DNA from: Rutidosis leptorrhynchoides | Taxonomy: Eukaryota; Streptophyta; Magnoliopsida; Asterales; Asteraceae | Assembly: GCF_046630445.1 (NCBI RefSeq) | Contig: NC_092333.1 | Location: forward strand, 711,589,001-711,653,000 | Direction: 5' to 3' | Length of the DNA: 64,000 nt | Part shown: positions 36,489 through 50,242 of the stretch, in pieces | Layout of the letters: each line of letters begins with the position of its first letter | Numbering within the stretch: the stretch's first letter is position 1 | Notes under the pieces: model-generated | Told to the model about the DNA's origin: nothing | The model's input: the letters and a program-made list of their open reading frames with translations, nothing else | The model's database searches: none | Made by a program: the position numbers and the translations under genes

Positions 36489-37118
36489 TGGTATAACGCC
36501 GTCCATGTGTGGCGGGTTAGTCGTAAAGGAGGTTCTCACAGTGTTACCTGTGATGAAGCATTGGCTCTTACTCCTTGCGATCCCTTACGAGGGTTGGCAG
36601 TAGCCGAGAGGCAGGCCCTAAAATCAGTATCTGAGGTACACTCAGTGGTCACCAGGCGGTTAGCTGGGAAGGCACTGGGTGGGACGGTGGTTGTCCCCAA
36701 CTGTACTACAGGTGGTATCTGAGCGGTGGTCTTAGCGAACCAGGTCTTACATTAGTGTGTCTAACTAGTAGTTGTTAGGATGCATTAATGAGTCTGGACT
36801 TCGACCGTGTATGCATGTCAAAAGTTTTGCTTATCATTTCTAGTCGGAAATCATCTGCTTATCATCCTTAGGAAATTACATGCTATTCATTCTTAGTCTA
36901 GACACATCTTACTGCATTGATTGCATGAATAGTGTATAGACAAATTCATATCTTAGCATATCTGTTATTGTTACCTTTGTCTGACAGCTTCCGTAGATTC
37001 CTTCGTAACTTATGGGATTTTAGTATTATATATGCATATGTAAATTATGTATTGCAGAGTACTAATCTACATCCTATAATCTATTTCTTATCGAAAATCC
37101 TTCATTTGATCGTACGAG

Positions 37119-37570
37119 ATGAATCCCTCAACCAGTTCGAGTCCCTCAGATTTCGATAGCTATTCCGATAGTTATTCCGACAGCTATTCCGACATGGATA
37201 TTCACCTAAGCTCCGAAAGCGGTGTCACCAGAATGAATCAATCAATCAGCCATCCCCAATTCATCTGATGGGTTCGTAGACGACTTAACCGATGGAGATG
37301 CGAAGAAGGCGACCCTTTCCATCCACCAAATTGCCCTCTTGGCGAAGAACCAGAAGCACCTACTGGCAAATCTATCTGAAACACCATTTTCAGCCTCATT
37401 TCCAGAGTAGTTCGACACGATTATATACTATCCATAATTCTAAACCTTATTCATCCGCTCGTTCCGACCGACAATCATCCCGAAATAATATAAGAAGTCA
37501 ACGAACTTCGCGCTCGAATAATCAATTTGGAGAATATGGTGCAAAATCTACCAGCTTCAGCAACATCACC
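37119..37570 (+). pseudogene. Element D leader ORF, Ser/Asp-rich (fossil)
   Basis: Starts MNPSTSSSPSDFDSYSDSYS with serial YSDS repeats, about 630 bases after the primer site and upstream of where gag would lie. Its place and acidic, serine-rich start parallel the first ORF of family E. It has a few breaks and is cut off by E1. No domain is recognisable. Confidence 0.45.
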
Positions 37571-40500
37571 TGTAGTGACCCGAACTTTTCCATGTTTATA
37601 TATATATTAAATGAAATTGTTATTTACATGATTAAGTGTTTCCAACATGTTAAGCAATCAAACTTGTTAAGACTTGATTAATTGAAATAGGTTTCATATA
37701 GACAATTGACCACCCAAGTTGACCGGTGATTCACGAACGTTGAAACTTGTAAAAACTATACGATGACATATATATGGTTATATATATAGTTAACATGATT
37801 TTATTATAAGTATGTATCTCATTAGGTATTTTAACAATGATTTATATACATAAAAATGAGACTATTAATTTAAGAAACTCGAAAACGATATATATAACGA
37901 TTATCGTTATAACAACGTCTTACTAGGTACATATGAATCATATTAAGATATTGATACACTTGGTTAATTATGTTAAATGATAAGTAAATATATTATTAAG
38001 TGTATTAACAATGAAATACATATGTAAAAATAAGACTACTAACTTAATGATTTCGAAACGAGACATATATGTAACGATTATCGTTGTAACGACATTTAAC
38101 TGTATATATATCATACTAAGATATATTATATATCATAATATCATGATAATATAACAATTTAACATCTCATTTGTTATAATAAACAATGGGTTAACAACAT
38201 TCAACAAGATCGTTAACCTAAAGGTTTCAAAACAACATTTACATGTAACGACTAACAATGACTTAACGACTCAGTTAAAATGTATATACATGTAGTGTTT
38301 TAATATGTATTCATAAACTTTTTAAAGACTTCAAGACACTTATCAAAATACTTCTACTTAACAAAAATGCTTACAATTACATCCTCGTTCAGTTTCATCA
38401 ACAATTCTACTCGTATGCACCCGTATTCGTATTCGTACAATACACAGCTTTTAGATGTATGTACTATTGGTATATACACTCCAATGATAAGCTCTTAGCA
38501 GCCCATGTGAGTCACCTAACACATGTGGGAACCATAATTTGGCAACTAGCATGAAATATCTCATAAAATTACAAAAATATGAGTAATCATTCATGACTTA
38601 TTTACATGAAAACAAAATTACATATCCTTTATATCTAATCCATACACCAACGACCAAAAACACCTACAAACACTTTCATTCTTCAATTTTCTTCATCTAA
38701 TTGATCTCTCTCAAGTTTTATCTTCAAGTTCTAAGTGTTCTTCATAAATTCCAAAAGTTCTAGTTTCATAAAATCAAGAATACTTCCAAGATTGCAAGTT
38801 TACTTCCAAGTTTTCTAAATCCATTCCAAGTAATCATCCAAGATCAAGAAACCTTTGTTACTTACAGTAGGTTATCTTTCTAATACAAGGTAATAATCAT
38901 ATTCAAACTTTAATTCAATTTCTATAACTATAACAATCTTATTTCGAGTGAAAATCTTACTTGAAATTGTTTTCGTGTCATGATTCTGCTTCAAGAACTT
39001 TCAAGCCATCCAAGGATCCTTTGAAGCTAGATCTATTTTTCTCAATTCCAGTAGGTTTATCCAAGGAACTTGAGGTAGTAATAATGTTCATAACATCATT
39101 CGATTCATACATATAAAGCTATCTTATTCGAAGGTTTAAACTTGTAATCACTAGAACATAGTTTAGTTAATTCTAAACTTGTTCGCAAATAAAATTTAAT
39201 CCTTCTAACTTGACTTTTAAAATCAACTAAATACATGTTCTATATCTATATGATATGCTAACTTAATGATTTAAAACCTGGAAACACGAAAAACACCGTA
39301 AAATCGGATTTACGCCGTCGTAGTAACACCGCGGGCTGTTTTGGGTTAGTTAATTAAAAACTATGATAAACTTTGATTTAAAAGTTGTTATTCTGGGAAA
39401 ATGATTTTTATTATGAACATGAAACTATATCCAAAAATTATGGTTAAACTCAAAGTGAAAGTATGTTTTCTAAAATGGTCATCTAGACGTCGTTCTTTCG
39501 ACTGAAATGACTACCTTTACAAAAACGACTTGTAACTTATTTTTCCGACTATAAACCTATACTTTTTCTGTTTAGATTCATAAAATAGAGTTCAATATGA
39601 AACCATAGCAATTTGATTCACTCAAAACGGATTTAAAATGAAGAAGTTATGGGTAAAACAAGATTGGATAATTTTTCTCATTTTAGCTACGTGAAAATTG
39701 GTAACAAATCTATTCCAACCATAATCAACTTGTATTGTATATTATGTAATCTTGAGATACCATAGACACGTATACAATGTTTCGACCTATCATGTCAACA
39801 CATCTATATATATTTCGGAACAACCATAGACACTCTATATGTGAATGTTGGAGTTAGCTATACATGGTTGAGGTTGATTCCAAAATATATATAGTTTGAG
39901 TTGTGATCAATACTGAGATACATATACACTGGGTCGTGGATTGATTCAAGATAATATTTATCGATTTATTTCTGTACATCTAACTGTGGACAACTAGTTG
40001 TAGGTTACTAACGAGGACATCTGACTTAATAAACTTAAAACATCAAAATATATTAAAAGTGTTGTAAATATATTTTGAACATACTTTGATATATATGTAT
40101 ATATTGTTATAGGTTCGTGAATCAACCAGTAGCCAAGTCTTACTTCCCGATGAAGTAAAAATATGTGAAAGTGAGTTATAGTCCCACTTTTAAAATCTAA
40201 TATTTTTGGGATGAGAATACATGCAGGTTTTATAAATAATTTACAAAATAGACACAAGTACGTGAAACTACATTCTATGGTTGAATTATCGAAATCAAAT
40301 ATGCCCCTTTTTATTAAGTCTGGTAATCTAAGAATTATGGAACAGACATCCTAATTGACGCGAACTCTAAAGATAGATCTATTACGCCCAACAAGCCCCA
40401 TCCAAAGTACCGGATGCTTCAGTACTTCGAAATTTATATCATATCCGAAGGGTGTCCCGAAATGATGGGGATATTTTTATATATGCATCTTGTTAATGTC

Positions 40501-41004
40501 GGTTACCAGGTGTTCACCATATGAATGATTTTTATCTCTATGTATGGGATGTGTATTGAAATATGAAATCTTGTGGTCTATTGTTACGATTTGATATATA
40601 TAGGTTAAACCTATAACTCACCAACATTTTTGTTGACGTTTAAAGCATGTTTATTCTCAGGTGAATACTAAGAGCTTCCGCTGTTGCATACTAAAATAAG
40701 GACAAGATTTGGAGTCCATGTTTGTATGATATTGTATAAAAATTGCATTCAAGAAACTGAATTCGATGTAACATATTTGTATTGTAAACCATTATGTAAT
40801 GGTCGTGTGTAAACAGGATATTTTAGATTATCATTATTTGATAATCTACGTAAAGCTTTTTAAACCTTTATTTATGAAATAAAGGTTATGGTTTGTTTTA
40901 AAAATGAATGCAGTCTTTGAAAAACGTCTCATATAGAGGTCAAAACCTCGCAACGAAATCAATTAATATGGAACGTTTTTAATCAATAAGAACGGGACAT
41001 TTCA
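37571..41004 (+). repeat. E1 5' LTR (3,434 bp)
   Basis: TGTAGTGACCCGAACTTTTC at the start and AACGGGACATTTCA at the end; colinear with the LTRs at 46800-50228 and 55396-58643. Confidence 0.92.
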
Positions 41005-41006
41005 GT

Positions 41007-41018
41007 TGGTATCCGAGC
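41007..41018 (+). other. E1 primer binding site
   Basis: TGGTATCCGAGC two bases after the LTR, one mismatch from the initiator Met-tRNA complement. Confidence 0.75.
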
Positions 41019-41222
41019 GTTGGTCTTAGAGAACCAGAAAATTTGCATTAGTGTGTCTTATCGAGTTTGTTAGGATGCATTAGTGAGTCTGGACTTCGAC
41101 CGTGTTTTCTTTAAAAATGATTGCTTAACATTTTTGTTGGAAACTATATATTTTTTTAACATGTGAATATTATGTGATATATTAATCTCTTAACGTGTTT
41201 GATATTATGTGATAGATGTCTA

Positions 41223-44200
41223 TCTAACGACCCGCCAAAATAGCTATTGACACGGTACGTTATCTACGGTCCCACAGCGAGGTTTCGACCTCTATATGAT
41301 ACGTTTTGATAAAACATTGCATTCATTTAAAAAAAAAAAATACTTTCTATACATAGAAAGTTTACCAAAATATAGACATATCCCAAATATATATGACAAC
41401 TTATACAAAATGACTAAATCAACAATTTATTTAATAACAGATTATAACATTAATATTTGAATGCAATGTCTTTTTGAAAATATGGCATAAAAGACTCCAT
41501 GCAGCACCTTGAGCAAATAGCAAGCAGACAGCGGAAGCACTTTTGAAAGACCTGAGAATAAACATGCTAAAAGTGTCAACCAAAAGGTTGGTGAGTTCAT
41601 AGGTTTATCGTAACAACAGTTATCAATAGTTTCAATAGACCACAAGATTTCATAATCATAAACATAATACACTCGCAAGTGTATGTAAAGCATTCTAAGT
41701 GGTTGAGCACTTGGTAACCATACTTAACATTTAATCAACGTCGCATATTCCCTTTATTATGAAATCTCACTACACTGTACCAAGTGTAATCACGAAATGA
41801 AGTACTGTGCAACCGTTGAATACTGGTTGTCCAGCCCGGTTGGGGTTGTCAGGTCCGATAGATCTATCAACAGGATTCGCGTTTACAATACCACATGTAA
41901 ATAGTAGTTACCAAGCTACAGGGAAGTATGCCAGTGGTACAACTCAACGTAGAATATATTTTTAAGTACTTGTGTCTATTTCGTAAACATTTATAAAAGC
42001 AGTGCATGTATTCTCAGTCCAAAAATATATATTGCAAAAGCAATTAAAAAGGGAGCAAATGAAACTCACCTTTGTAGCCTAATAAACAATTCACGTAGAT
42101 GTAACCGAAATGCATGTAACCGTAGACCTCATCCTAAAGAATATATGTTGGTTAATAAATGTCTAACAAGCTAGGTCAGGTCATAGGGTTCGTATAGTCC
42201 TATTGCTCAAGTCCGACTCACAAATTTAGCAAAATCTGGCAAAAGTCAACAAAAGTCAACAAAAGTCAAAAATAGTCAAAGTAAGTCAAATGTAAGTCAA
42301 ACACAGTCAACATAGTCAACACAAGTCAACAATGTCATAATATAACTCAAGTTGGTCAAATAGTCAAACATAGGTCAAACTTAAGTTATCCATTTTTATA
42401 TAACAAAAAAAAATATTAATTACATATATGTATTTTTAGGTATTTTGCAGCTGATTTTGGGTCCCACCAAATTCGATTTAATACCTAGGGTCATGACCAT
42501 TGAAAATTATGTCGTCTCACCTTTCTATAGACAGTTTATTTGACAAAAACGGAGTTAAGGTTGAAAACTTATGACATTGCGAAAACAGCTCCTCGATCAT
42601 GAAATGCTGATTTTGCTGTTAAAGAGTTCAAAATCAGCGACAATTGCCCATTTTCACGCTCGTTCTAAACCAGTTTAGACTCGAAAAAATTACACATATA
42701 ATATTTTGTTTTAAAGCTTGTCGTAAAGACTTTCAATACCAATTAATAGTTTTTATCCAAACTTAACCGATTTCAAATTACGAGTCCGCAAAGTAGGCCC
42801 GAAAGTCATTTTTGACACTTTCACTAAAATAATAAAATTTTTCCATTGACAACACAAATTCTAAACCATAATATCTGAGCATGTAAAAATCATATCACAA
42901 GCCCAAAATAACGTTTTAGACGTGTTGGTGACTTTCGTTTTCCAAAATTATGCATATGGGTCAATTTATGCACGTTTGACCCGAATGAGTCATAAAACTT
43001 TCTTTAAACCAAATTTGACCCAAACTCATTTTTAAAGCACCAAAACTTGCAAACATACTTAAATCAATATACGGGATATGTTACATACCTTTGGTTCTCA
43101 AAATTTCGCATATGGGTCAAAGTAGGCTCGTATGACCCAAATGGGTCATAAACACCCATTTTGACCAAAACATGCCACAACTTATTTTTTTTAAACACCA
43201 CAACCTTTAAACTTACTTAAATCGACGTTTGGGACTTTTCTACACTGACTGTTACCCATTTTGACCCATTAAACCCATTTGGTCAAACAAAGTCAACTGC
43301 ACATAATATTTAGCTTAAATAATGTAGTCAACTTCCAGAATTTTTATAAAAATAAGTACAGGTCCGTTTGACTTGAAATACACGCCAAAATCTCCGAGAT
43401 TTAGTCGACTATAACATATCTGAAGCACAACCTGTAACCCTAAACAGAAAGCTCGCAGTGACTAAAAACGTATCAGACTGTAATGCTGAATCGTTTCGGT
43501 ACTCATGTATAAACTTTGAAAAATCATATCAAATCCAAAAAGTATCCAAATGACGCGTTTCTGGAGTCTAAACTTATTAATTTTTCGATACGCACGCAAC
43601 CGTGAACCCAGAATTCTGAGATCAGGTCGCACGCATCTCAATGAAACTGTTCTGTCCGGTTTTAAATAATATAAAATTCTAACTTTGATTTGGCCATAGA
43701 TTTTGACTCTTTTATCGGAATTGGACAATATCTAAATGAAAACCAAATGTTTTTTTCGCAAGCAATACAACTATATATCTCTCAGGACCTGAATATTTAG
43801 CATACTTTAACAGATTCTCAGTTTCAATTACGAATTTTTAAACCGAAATAAATTTTTAAGCGTCAAAATCACAAACCTTTAATTAACCATAACGAGGGCT
43901 ATACATATCCGATTAACATGAATCTTAAGTCTATCTTGGGTGTTTTTCAATTATCTATACATCTAACATCAGTTCACGAACTCAATCATAAAGCATTCAT
44001 CTCAGAAAATTCGGATTCATAGCAAGATCACATGAAAACTTCAATTTAACATATCGGGAGCATACGATAACGAAATCAATTGATTCTTGAGCCTAAAATT
44101 AATAGTTTTTCAATAGTAATCCATCTAAATACTTATATTTACAGATAACAAAGTCAAAATTCCAGAAACATGGCAAAACAATTCGGATTTCATGTAATAT

Positions 44201-45339
44201 CATGTTAAACTTCAATTAATCATACCGGAAGCAATTCTAAACGAAATCAAGTGATTCTTGATTCTAAAATTAATAGTTTTTACAAGGATTTCATTTATAA
44301 ATATTTCATAAACTGAAAATATTATGTTCATATCAGTAGCATACCATTCAAATTCGTGATTCATCAACAAGTCAACAAATGATCAAATTAACGAACAATA
44401 TCATGCATACATACAAGGACTTGAGCACTAGACACTATATATACCCTAATATGTAACAAAAATATGAAAACTAGAAAATTGGAGTTTTTAAAACTTACAC
44501 AAATCAAGAAATTGTTGGTATGGCTGAGTAGAGCTCTTCGAGAGGAGTCCAAATATGTAAACGAATTTATGATCAAGTGATTTCTTGAAGGTGTTTATAA
44601 GGAAAGAAGATCGATGATGATGATAAATAGTAATGGGTGTTTTAAGGAGAGAGTCTATGTACGTGTGTGTTAGATGAAATGAATTAGGTTTAATAATATA
44701 GATGGGATAAAGAGTCACAGGTGATAAATCTATCTCAATTATTGATATCACGGACGTAATAATGTGTAGTCAGGGGTATAATAATTAAACACGGGTATTA
44801 CTATGTAATCACGGGTTATAATTAAATTTTTATCCGATATCTAAAACCCAATGTATTTTATCTTAATATGCTTCAATAATTGGTAAATTTTTATATTTAT
44901 AAAATACATTTACATATATATTGTTCGAAACATTTTAAATTCTAGACATCGTACCTAGTTGGTGTTTTTCATAAATACTTATTTAATATATTTTTAAACT
45001 AAATAATATATGTCTTTTATTGAAAATATAAGTGTTTAAAATAATCCCCCGAGTTTAATTTAAGAGTATACTAATTAATTAAAATGATTTTAGAACTCAA
45101 TTATTGTAAAATATAATATTTATATTAAGTACTCATACGTTTCGTTCTCTGAAAAAAATTATTTTATTTTATTATTTTTTTTTTTTCTGGTTACACTAAT
45201 TGTAGTGTTTTATTTAACACCTATAAAACTTATGTAATAATATATATATATATATTTTTAAAAAAAAAATTAGCGTGGAAAAACGTTGAATTTAATAGAC
45301 AGTTGCTAAGTTTTTAACGGAAAAAGTCGGGTTGTTACA
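41223..45339 (-). repeat. Element F 3' LTR (about 4.1 kb)
   Basis: On the element's strand it starts TGTAACAACCCGACTTTTTC and ends CGGGTCGTTAGA. The left part matches 46318-46799 closely. It holds a GTCAA-rich stretch (42,241-42,375) and a 156-bp direct repeat (about 42,952-43,263). Confidence 0.82.
42241..42375 (-). promoter_or_regulatory. W-box-like cluster in the F LTR
   Basis: Twelve GTCAA cores in about 135 bases; on the element's sense strand these are TTGAC, the core recognised by WRKY factors. They occur as nearly regular AGTCAA-AA/CA repeats. WRKY binding is known for TTGAC[C/T]; activity here is inferred. Confidence 0.5.
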
Positions 45340-45352
45340 TTACCTACCCCTT
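45340..45352 (-). other. Element F polypurine tract
   Basis: Minus strand AAGGGGTAGGTA immediately before the LTR start TGTAACAACCC, preceded by GGGACGAAATTTTATTT as in Tekay-type chromoviruses. Confidence 0.75.
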
Positions 45353-46303
45353 AAATAAAATTTCGTCCCGAAATTTTGGTTGGTGTGATTAAATGGCGTT
45401 TAGGAAACAAGTGAGGATAGATTGTTCATTTTGACGTAGTAAGATCGAGCATCTTGTAGTTAAGTATGAAAGTTGGGTAAAACGGAATCATGTTCCTTTG
45501 ATGACGAATACCTTCGGATGAACTGTTCGGAGTACAAGTATGATATGACAAATATGGAAAATCATATGTGACTTCAAATGATGTCACATATAGAGTCTTA
45601 GTATATTCAGATGTCAGCAGAGAAAATAAAGGAGTCATGTAACATGATACATGGTAAGGGTAAGATTGATCAAACTTTACCACCATCACGTTCCATTAGA
45701 ACTTCCGCATGACTTACTGTAATATAATCACGCGATCAACTGTCATCATATTGCACTAACTCATGCTTCTATTCCAACATTACTCCAGAATATTTATGGA
45801 TATAAAACTCAAGTGTCGTTTTCCAGAATTTATAAATCAAAATGATTTCAAAAAAAAAAGGTGCAATAAAAATAGTACGAGAATATAATATTATAATTGA
45901 TAATATTGAAAGGGAACGTCATAAGAATGTCTTGGAAAATATGAAGAATCTTTGTACGTCGGAAATGATGCCTTTCGGTTCACAAATCGAGATGTTCGGA
46001 ATTTCTTAATCGAAGCACATAAGCACATAATATATCACAAATGATAACTCACGTAGGAATGTCGAGAATTTCGAAAGTCCTGAATGATGCTTCCTGGCTT
46101 CACTAATCGGGGTGTTAAAAATGAACTCGCATGAGCAGGAAAAAGAAATACTTTCTCACCGATAGTAGTAATAATGTTATATTAAAGTCAGAATATGCAC
46201 ATAATCACATATAAGTATAACGACACGGTTCTAGACTAGATCACTAATGTATCCTAATGGTCCAGATCAGACACACTAATGCATCTAATTCCCTAGAACC
46301 ACC

Positions 46304-46315
46304 GCTCTGATACCA
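46304..46315 (-). other. Element F primer binding site
   Basis: Minus strand TGGTATCAGAGC, continuing GGTGGTTCTAGGG, two bases from the LTR end. Confidence 0.9.
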
Positions 46316-46317
46316 TC

Positions 46318-46799
46318 TCTAACGACTCGCCAAAATCGCTATTGACGCGGTACGTTATCTACGGTCCCACAGCGAGGTTTCGACCTCTATATGATACGTT
46401 TTGATAAAACATTGTATTCATTTAAAAAAAAAATACTTTCTTTACATAGAAAGTTTACCAAAATATAGACATATCCCAAATATATATGACAACTTATACA
46501 AAATGACTAAATCAACAATTTATTTAATAACAGATTATAACATTAATATTTGAATACAATGTCTTTTTGAAAATATGGCATAAAAGACTCCATGCAGCAC
46601 CTTGAGCAAATAGCAAGCAGACAGCGGAAGCACTTTTGAAAGACCTGAGAATAAACATGCTAAAAGTGTCAACCAAAAGGTTGGTGAGTTCATAGGTTTA
46701 TCGTAACAACAGTTATCAATAGTTTCAATAGACCACAAGATTTCATAATCATAAACATAATACACTCGCAAGTGTATGTAAAGCATTCTAAGTGGTTGA
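46318..46799 (-). repeat. Element F 5' LTR, 3' portion, cut by E2
   Basis: Near-identical to 41223-41699 up to AAGCATTCTAAGTGGTTGA, where E2 (TGTAGTGACCC) begins. Confidence 0.9.
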
Positions 46800-49700
46800 T
46801 GTAGTGACCCGAACTTTTCCATGTTTATATATATTAATTGAGAGTGATATTTACATGATTAAATGTTTCCAACATGTTAAGCAATCAAACTTGTTAAGAC
46901 TTGATTAATTGAAATATGTTTCATATAGACAATTGACCACCCAAGTTGACCGGTGATTCACGAACGTTAAAACTTGTAAAAACTATACGATGACATATAT
47001 ATGGTTATATATATAGTTAAAATGTTTTTATTATAAGTATGTATCTCATTAGGTATTTTAACAATGAGTTATATACATAAAAATGAGACTATTAATTTAA
47101 GAAACTCGAAAACGATATATATAACGATTATCGTTATAACAACGTCTTACTAGGTACATATGAATCATATTAAGATATTGATACACTTGGTTAATTATGT
47201 TAAATGATAAGTAAATATATTATTAAGTGTATTAACAATGAAATACATATGTAAAAATAAGACTACTAACTTAATGATTTCGAAACGAGACATATATGTA
47301 ACGATTATCGTTGTAACGACATTTAACTGTATATGCATCATACTGAGATATATTATATATCATAATATCATGATAATATAACAATTTAACATCTCAATTG
47401 TTATAATAAACAATGGGTTAACAACATTCAACAAGATCATTAACCTAAAGGTTTCAAAACAACATTTACATGTAACGACTAACGATGACTTAACAACTCA
47501 GTTAAAATGTATATACATGTAGTGTTTTAATATGTATTCATACACTTTTGAAAGACTTCAAGACACTTATCAAAATACTTCTACTTAACAAAAATGCTTA
47601 CAATTACATCCTCGTTCAGTTTCATCAACAATTCTACTCGTATGCACCCGTATTCGTACTCGTACAATACACAGCTTTTAGATGTATGTACTATTAGTAT
47701 ATACACTCCAATGATCAGCTCTTAGCAGCCCATGTGAGTCACCTAACACATGTGGGAACCATCATTTGGCAACTAGCATGAAATATCTCATAAAATTACA
47801 AAAATATGAGTAATCATTCATGACTTATTTACATGAAAACAAAATTACATATCCTTTATATCTAATCCATACACCAACGACCAAAAACACCTACAAACAC
47901 TTTCATTCTTCAATTTTCTTCATCTAATTGATCTCTCTCAAGTTCTATCTTCAAGTTCTAAGTGTTCTTCATATATTTTACAAGTTCTAGTTACATAAAA
48001 TCAAGAATACTTTCAAGTTTGCTAGCTCACTTCCAATCTTGTAAGGTGATCATCCAACCTCAAGAAATCTTTGTTTCTTAAAGTAGGTTACCATTCTAAT
48101 ACAAGGTAATAATCATATTCAAACTTTGGTTCAATTTCTATAACTATAACAATCTTATTTCAAGTGATGATCTTACTTGAACTTGTTTTCGTGTCATGAT
48201 TCTGCTTCAAGAACTTCGAGCCATCCAAGGATCCGTTGAAGCTAGATCCATTTTTCTCTTTTCCAGTAGGTTTATCCAAGGAACTTAAGGTAGTAATGAT
48301 GTTCATAACATCATTCGATTCATACATATAAAGCTATCTTATTCGAAGGTTTAAACTCGTAATCACTAGAACATAGTTTAGTTAATTCTAAACTTGTTCG
48401 CAAACAAAAGTTAATCCTTCTAACTTGACTTTTAAAATTAACTACACACATGTTCTATATCTATATGATATGCTAACTTAATGATTTAAAACCTGGAAAC
48501 ACGAAAAACACCGTAAAACCGGATTTACGCCGTCGTAGTAACACCGCGGGCTGTTTTGGGTTAGTTAATTAAAAACTATGATAAACTTTGATTTTAAAGT
48601 TGTTATTCTGAGAAAATGATTTTTATTATGAACATGAAACTATATCCAAAAATTATGGTTAAACTCAAAGTGGAAGTATGTTTTCTAAAATGGTCATCTA
48701 GACGTCGTTCTTTCGACTGAAATGACTACCTTTACAAAAACGACTTGTAACTTATTTTTCCGACTATAAACCTATACTTTTTCTGATAAGATTCATAAAA
48801 TAGAGTTCAATATGAAACCATAGCAATTTGATTCACTCAAAATGGATTTAAAATGAAGAAGTTATGGGTAAAACAAGATTGGATAATTTTTCTCATTTTA
48901 GCTACGTGAAAATTGGTAACAAATCTATTCCAACCATAACTTAATCAACTTGTATTGTATATTATGTAATCTTGAGATACTATAGACACGTATACAATGT
49001 TTCGACCTATCATGTCGACACATCTATATATATTTCGGAACAACCATAGACACTCTATATGTGAATGTTGGAGTTAGCTATACAGGGTTGAGGTTGATTC
49101 CAAAATATATATAGTTTGAGTTGTGATCAATACTGAGATACGTATACACTGGGTCGTGGATTGATTCAAGATAATATTTATCGATTTATTTCTGTACATC
49201 TAACTGTGGACAACTAGTTGTAGGTTACTAACGAGGACAGCTGACTTAATAAACTTAAAACATCAAAATATATTAAAAGTGTTGTAAATATATTTTGAAC
49301 ATACTTTGATATATATGTATATATTGTTATAGGTTCGTGAATCAACCAGTGGCCAAGTCTTAATTCCCGACGAAGTAAAAATCTGTGAAAGTGAGTTATA
49401 GTCCCACTTTTAAAATCTAATATTTTTGGGATGAGAATACATGCAGGTTTTATAAATGATTTACCAAATAGACACAAGTACGTGAAACTACATTCTATGG
49501 TTGAATTATCGAAATCGAATATGCCCCTTTTTATTAAGTCTGGTAATCTAAGAATTAGGGAACAGACACCCTAATTGACACGAATCCTAAAGATAGATCT
49601 ATTGGGCCTAACAAACCCCATCCAAAGTACCGGATGCTTTAGTACTTCGAAATTTATATCATATCCGAAGGGTGTCCCGGAATGATGGGGATATTCTTAT

Positions 49701-50228
49701 ATATATGCATCTTGTTAATGTCGGTTACCAGGTGTTCACCATATGAATGATTTTTATCTCTATGTATGGGATGTGTATTGAAATATGAAATCTTGTGGTC
49801 TATTATTATGATTTGATATATATAGGTTAAACCTATAACTCACCAACATTTTTGTTGACGTTTTAAGCATGTTTATTCTCAGGTGATTATTAAGAGCTTC
49901 CGCTGTCGCATATTTAAATAAGGACGAGATTTGGAGTCCATGCTTGTATGATATTGTGTAAAAACTGCATTCAAGAAACTTATTTTGTTGTAACATATTT
50001 GTATTGTAAACCATTATGTAATGGTCGTGTGTAAACAGGATATTTTAGATTATCATTATTTGATAATCTACGTAAAGCTTTTTAAAACCTTTATCTATGA
50101 AATAAAGGTTATGGTTTGTTTTAAAAAAAGAATGCAGTTTTTGAAAAACGTCTCATATAGAGGTCAAAACCTCGCAACGAAATCAATTAATATGGAACGT
50201 TTTTAATCAATAAGAACGGGACATTTCA
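46800..50228 (+). repeat. E2 5' LTR (3,429 bp)
   Basis: TGTAGTGACCCGAAC...GGGACATTTCA; colinear with E1 and E3 LTRs. The 3' LTR is not in the window. Confidence 0.94.
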
Positions 50229-50230
50229 GT

Positions 50231-50242
50231 TGGTATCTGAGC
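50231..50242 (+). other. E2 primer binding site
   Basis: TGGTATCTGAGC two bases after the LTR, one mismatch from the initiator Met-tRNA complement. Confidence 0.75.

Larger units (their letters stand above)
32225..37570 (+). mobile_element. Element D: Ty3-type LTR retrotransposon, 5' part, cut by E1
   Basis: Plus-strand element with a 4.25-kb 5' LTR (TGTGACGACCCGG...GGGTCACTACA), primer site, leader and the start of an acidic/serine-rich leader ORF; E1 interrupts at 37571. Gag-pol and the 3' LTR should lie beyond the window. It is inserted in the 5' LTR of C. Confidence 0.8.
37571..41222 (+). mobile_element. Element E1: family E Ty3 retrotransposon, 5' part, cut by F
   Basis: Family E 5' LTR (37571-41004), primer site and the leader up to the very start of the first ORF (GATAGATGTCTA), where F interrupts at 41223. 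The remainder should lie beyond the window. Inserted in the leader ORF of D. Confidence 0.88.
41223..46799 (-). mobile_element. Element F: long-LTR, non-coding retrotransposon (LARD-like), cut by E2
   Basis: Minus-strand element with a 4.1-kb 3' LTR (41223-45339), polypurine tract, only about 980 bases of interior, primer site (46304-46315) and the first 482 bases of the 5' LTR, where E2 interrupts. The interior has a Ty3-like leader next to the primer site and a Tekay-like pre-LTR block (GGGACGAAATTTTATTTAAG) but no gag or pol. It is therefore non-autonomous by origin or by internal loss. Inserted at the start of the first ORF of E1. Confidence 0.85.

Noticed and set aside
36345-36722. 125-aa plus-strand frame
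   Set aside because: Runs from the D LTR end across the primer site into the leader; such a frame would not be a protein gene.
45426-45689. 87-aa minus-strand frame in the F interior
   Set aside because: No gag or pol similarity; lies in the non-coding leader/pre-LTR region of F.
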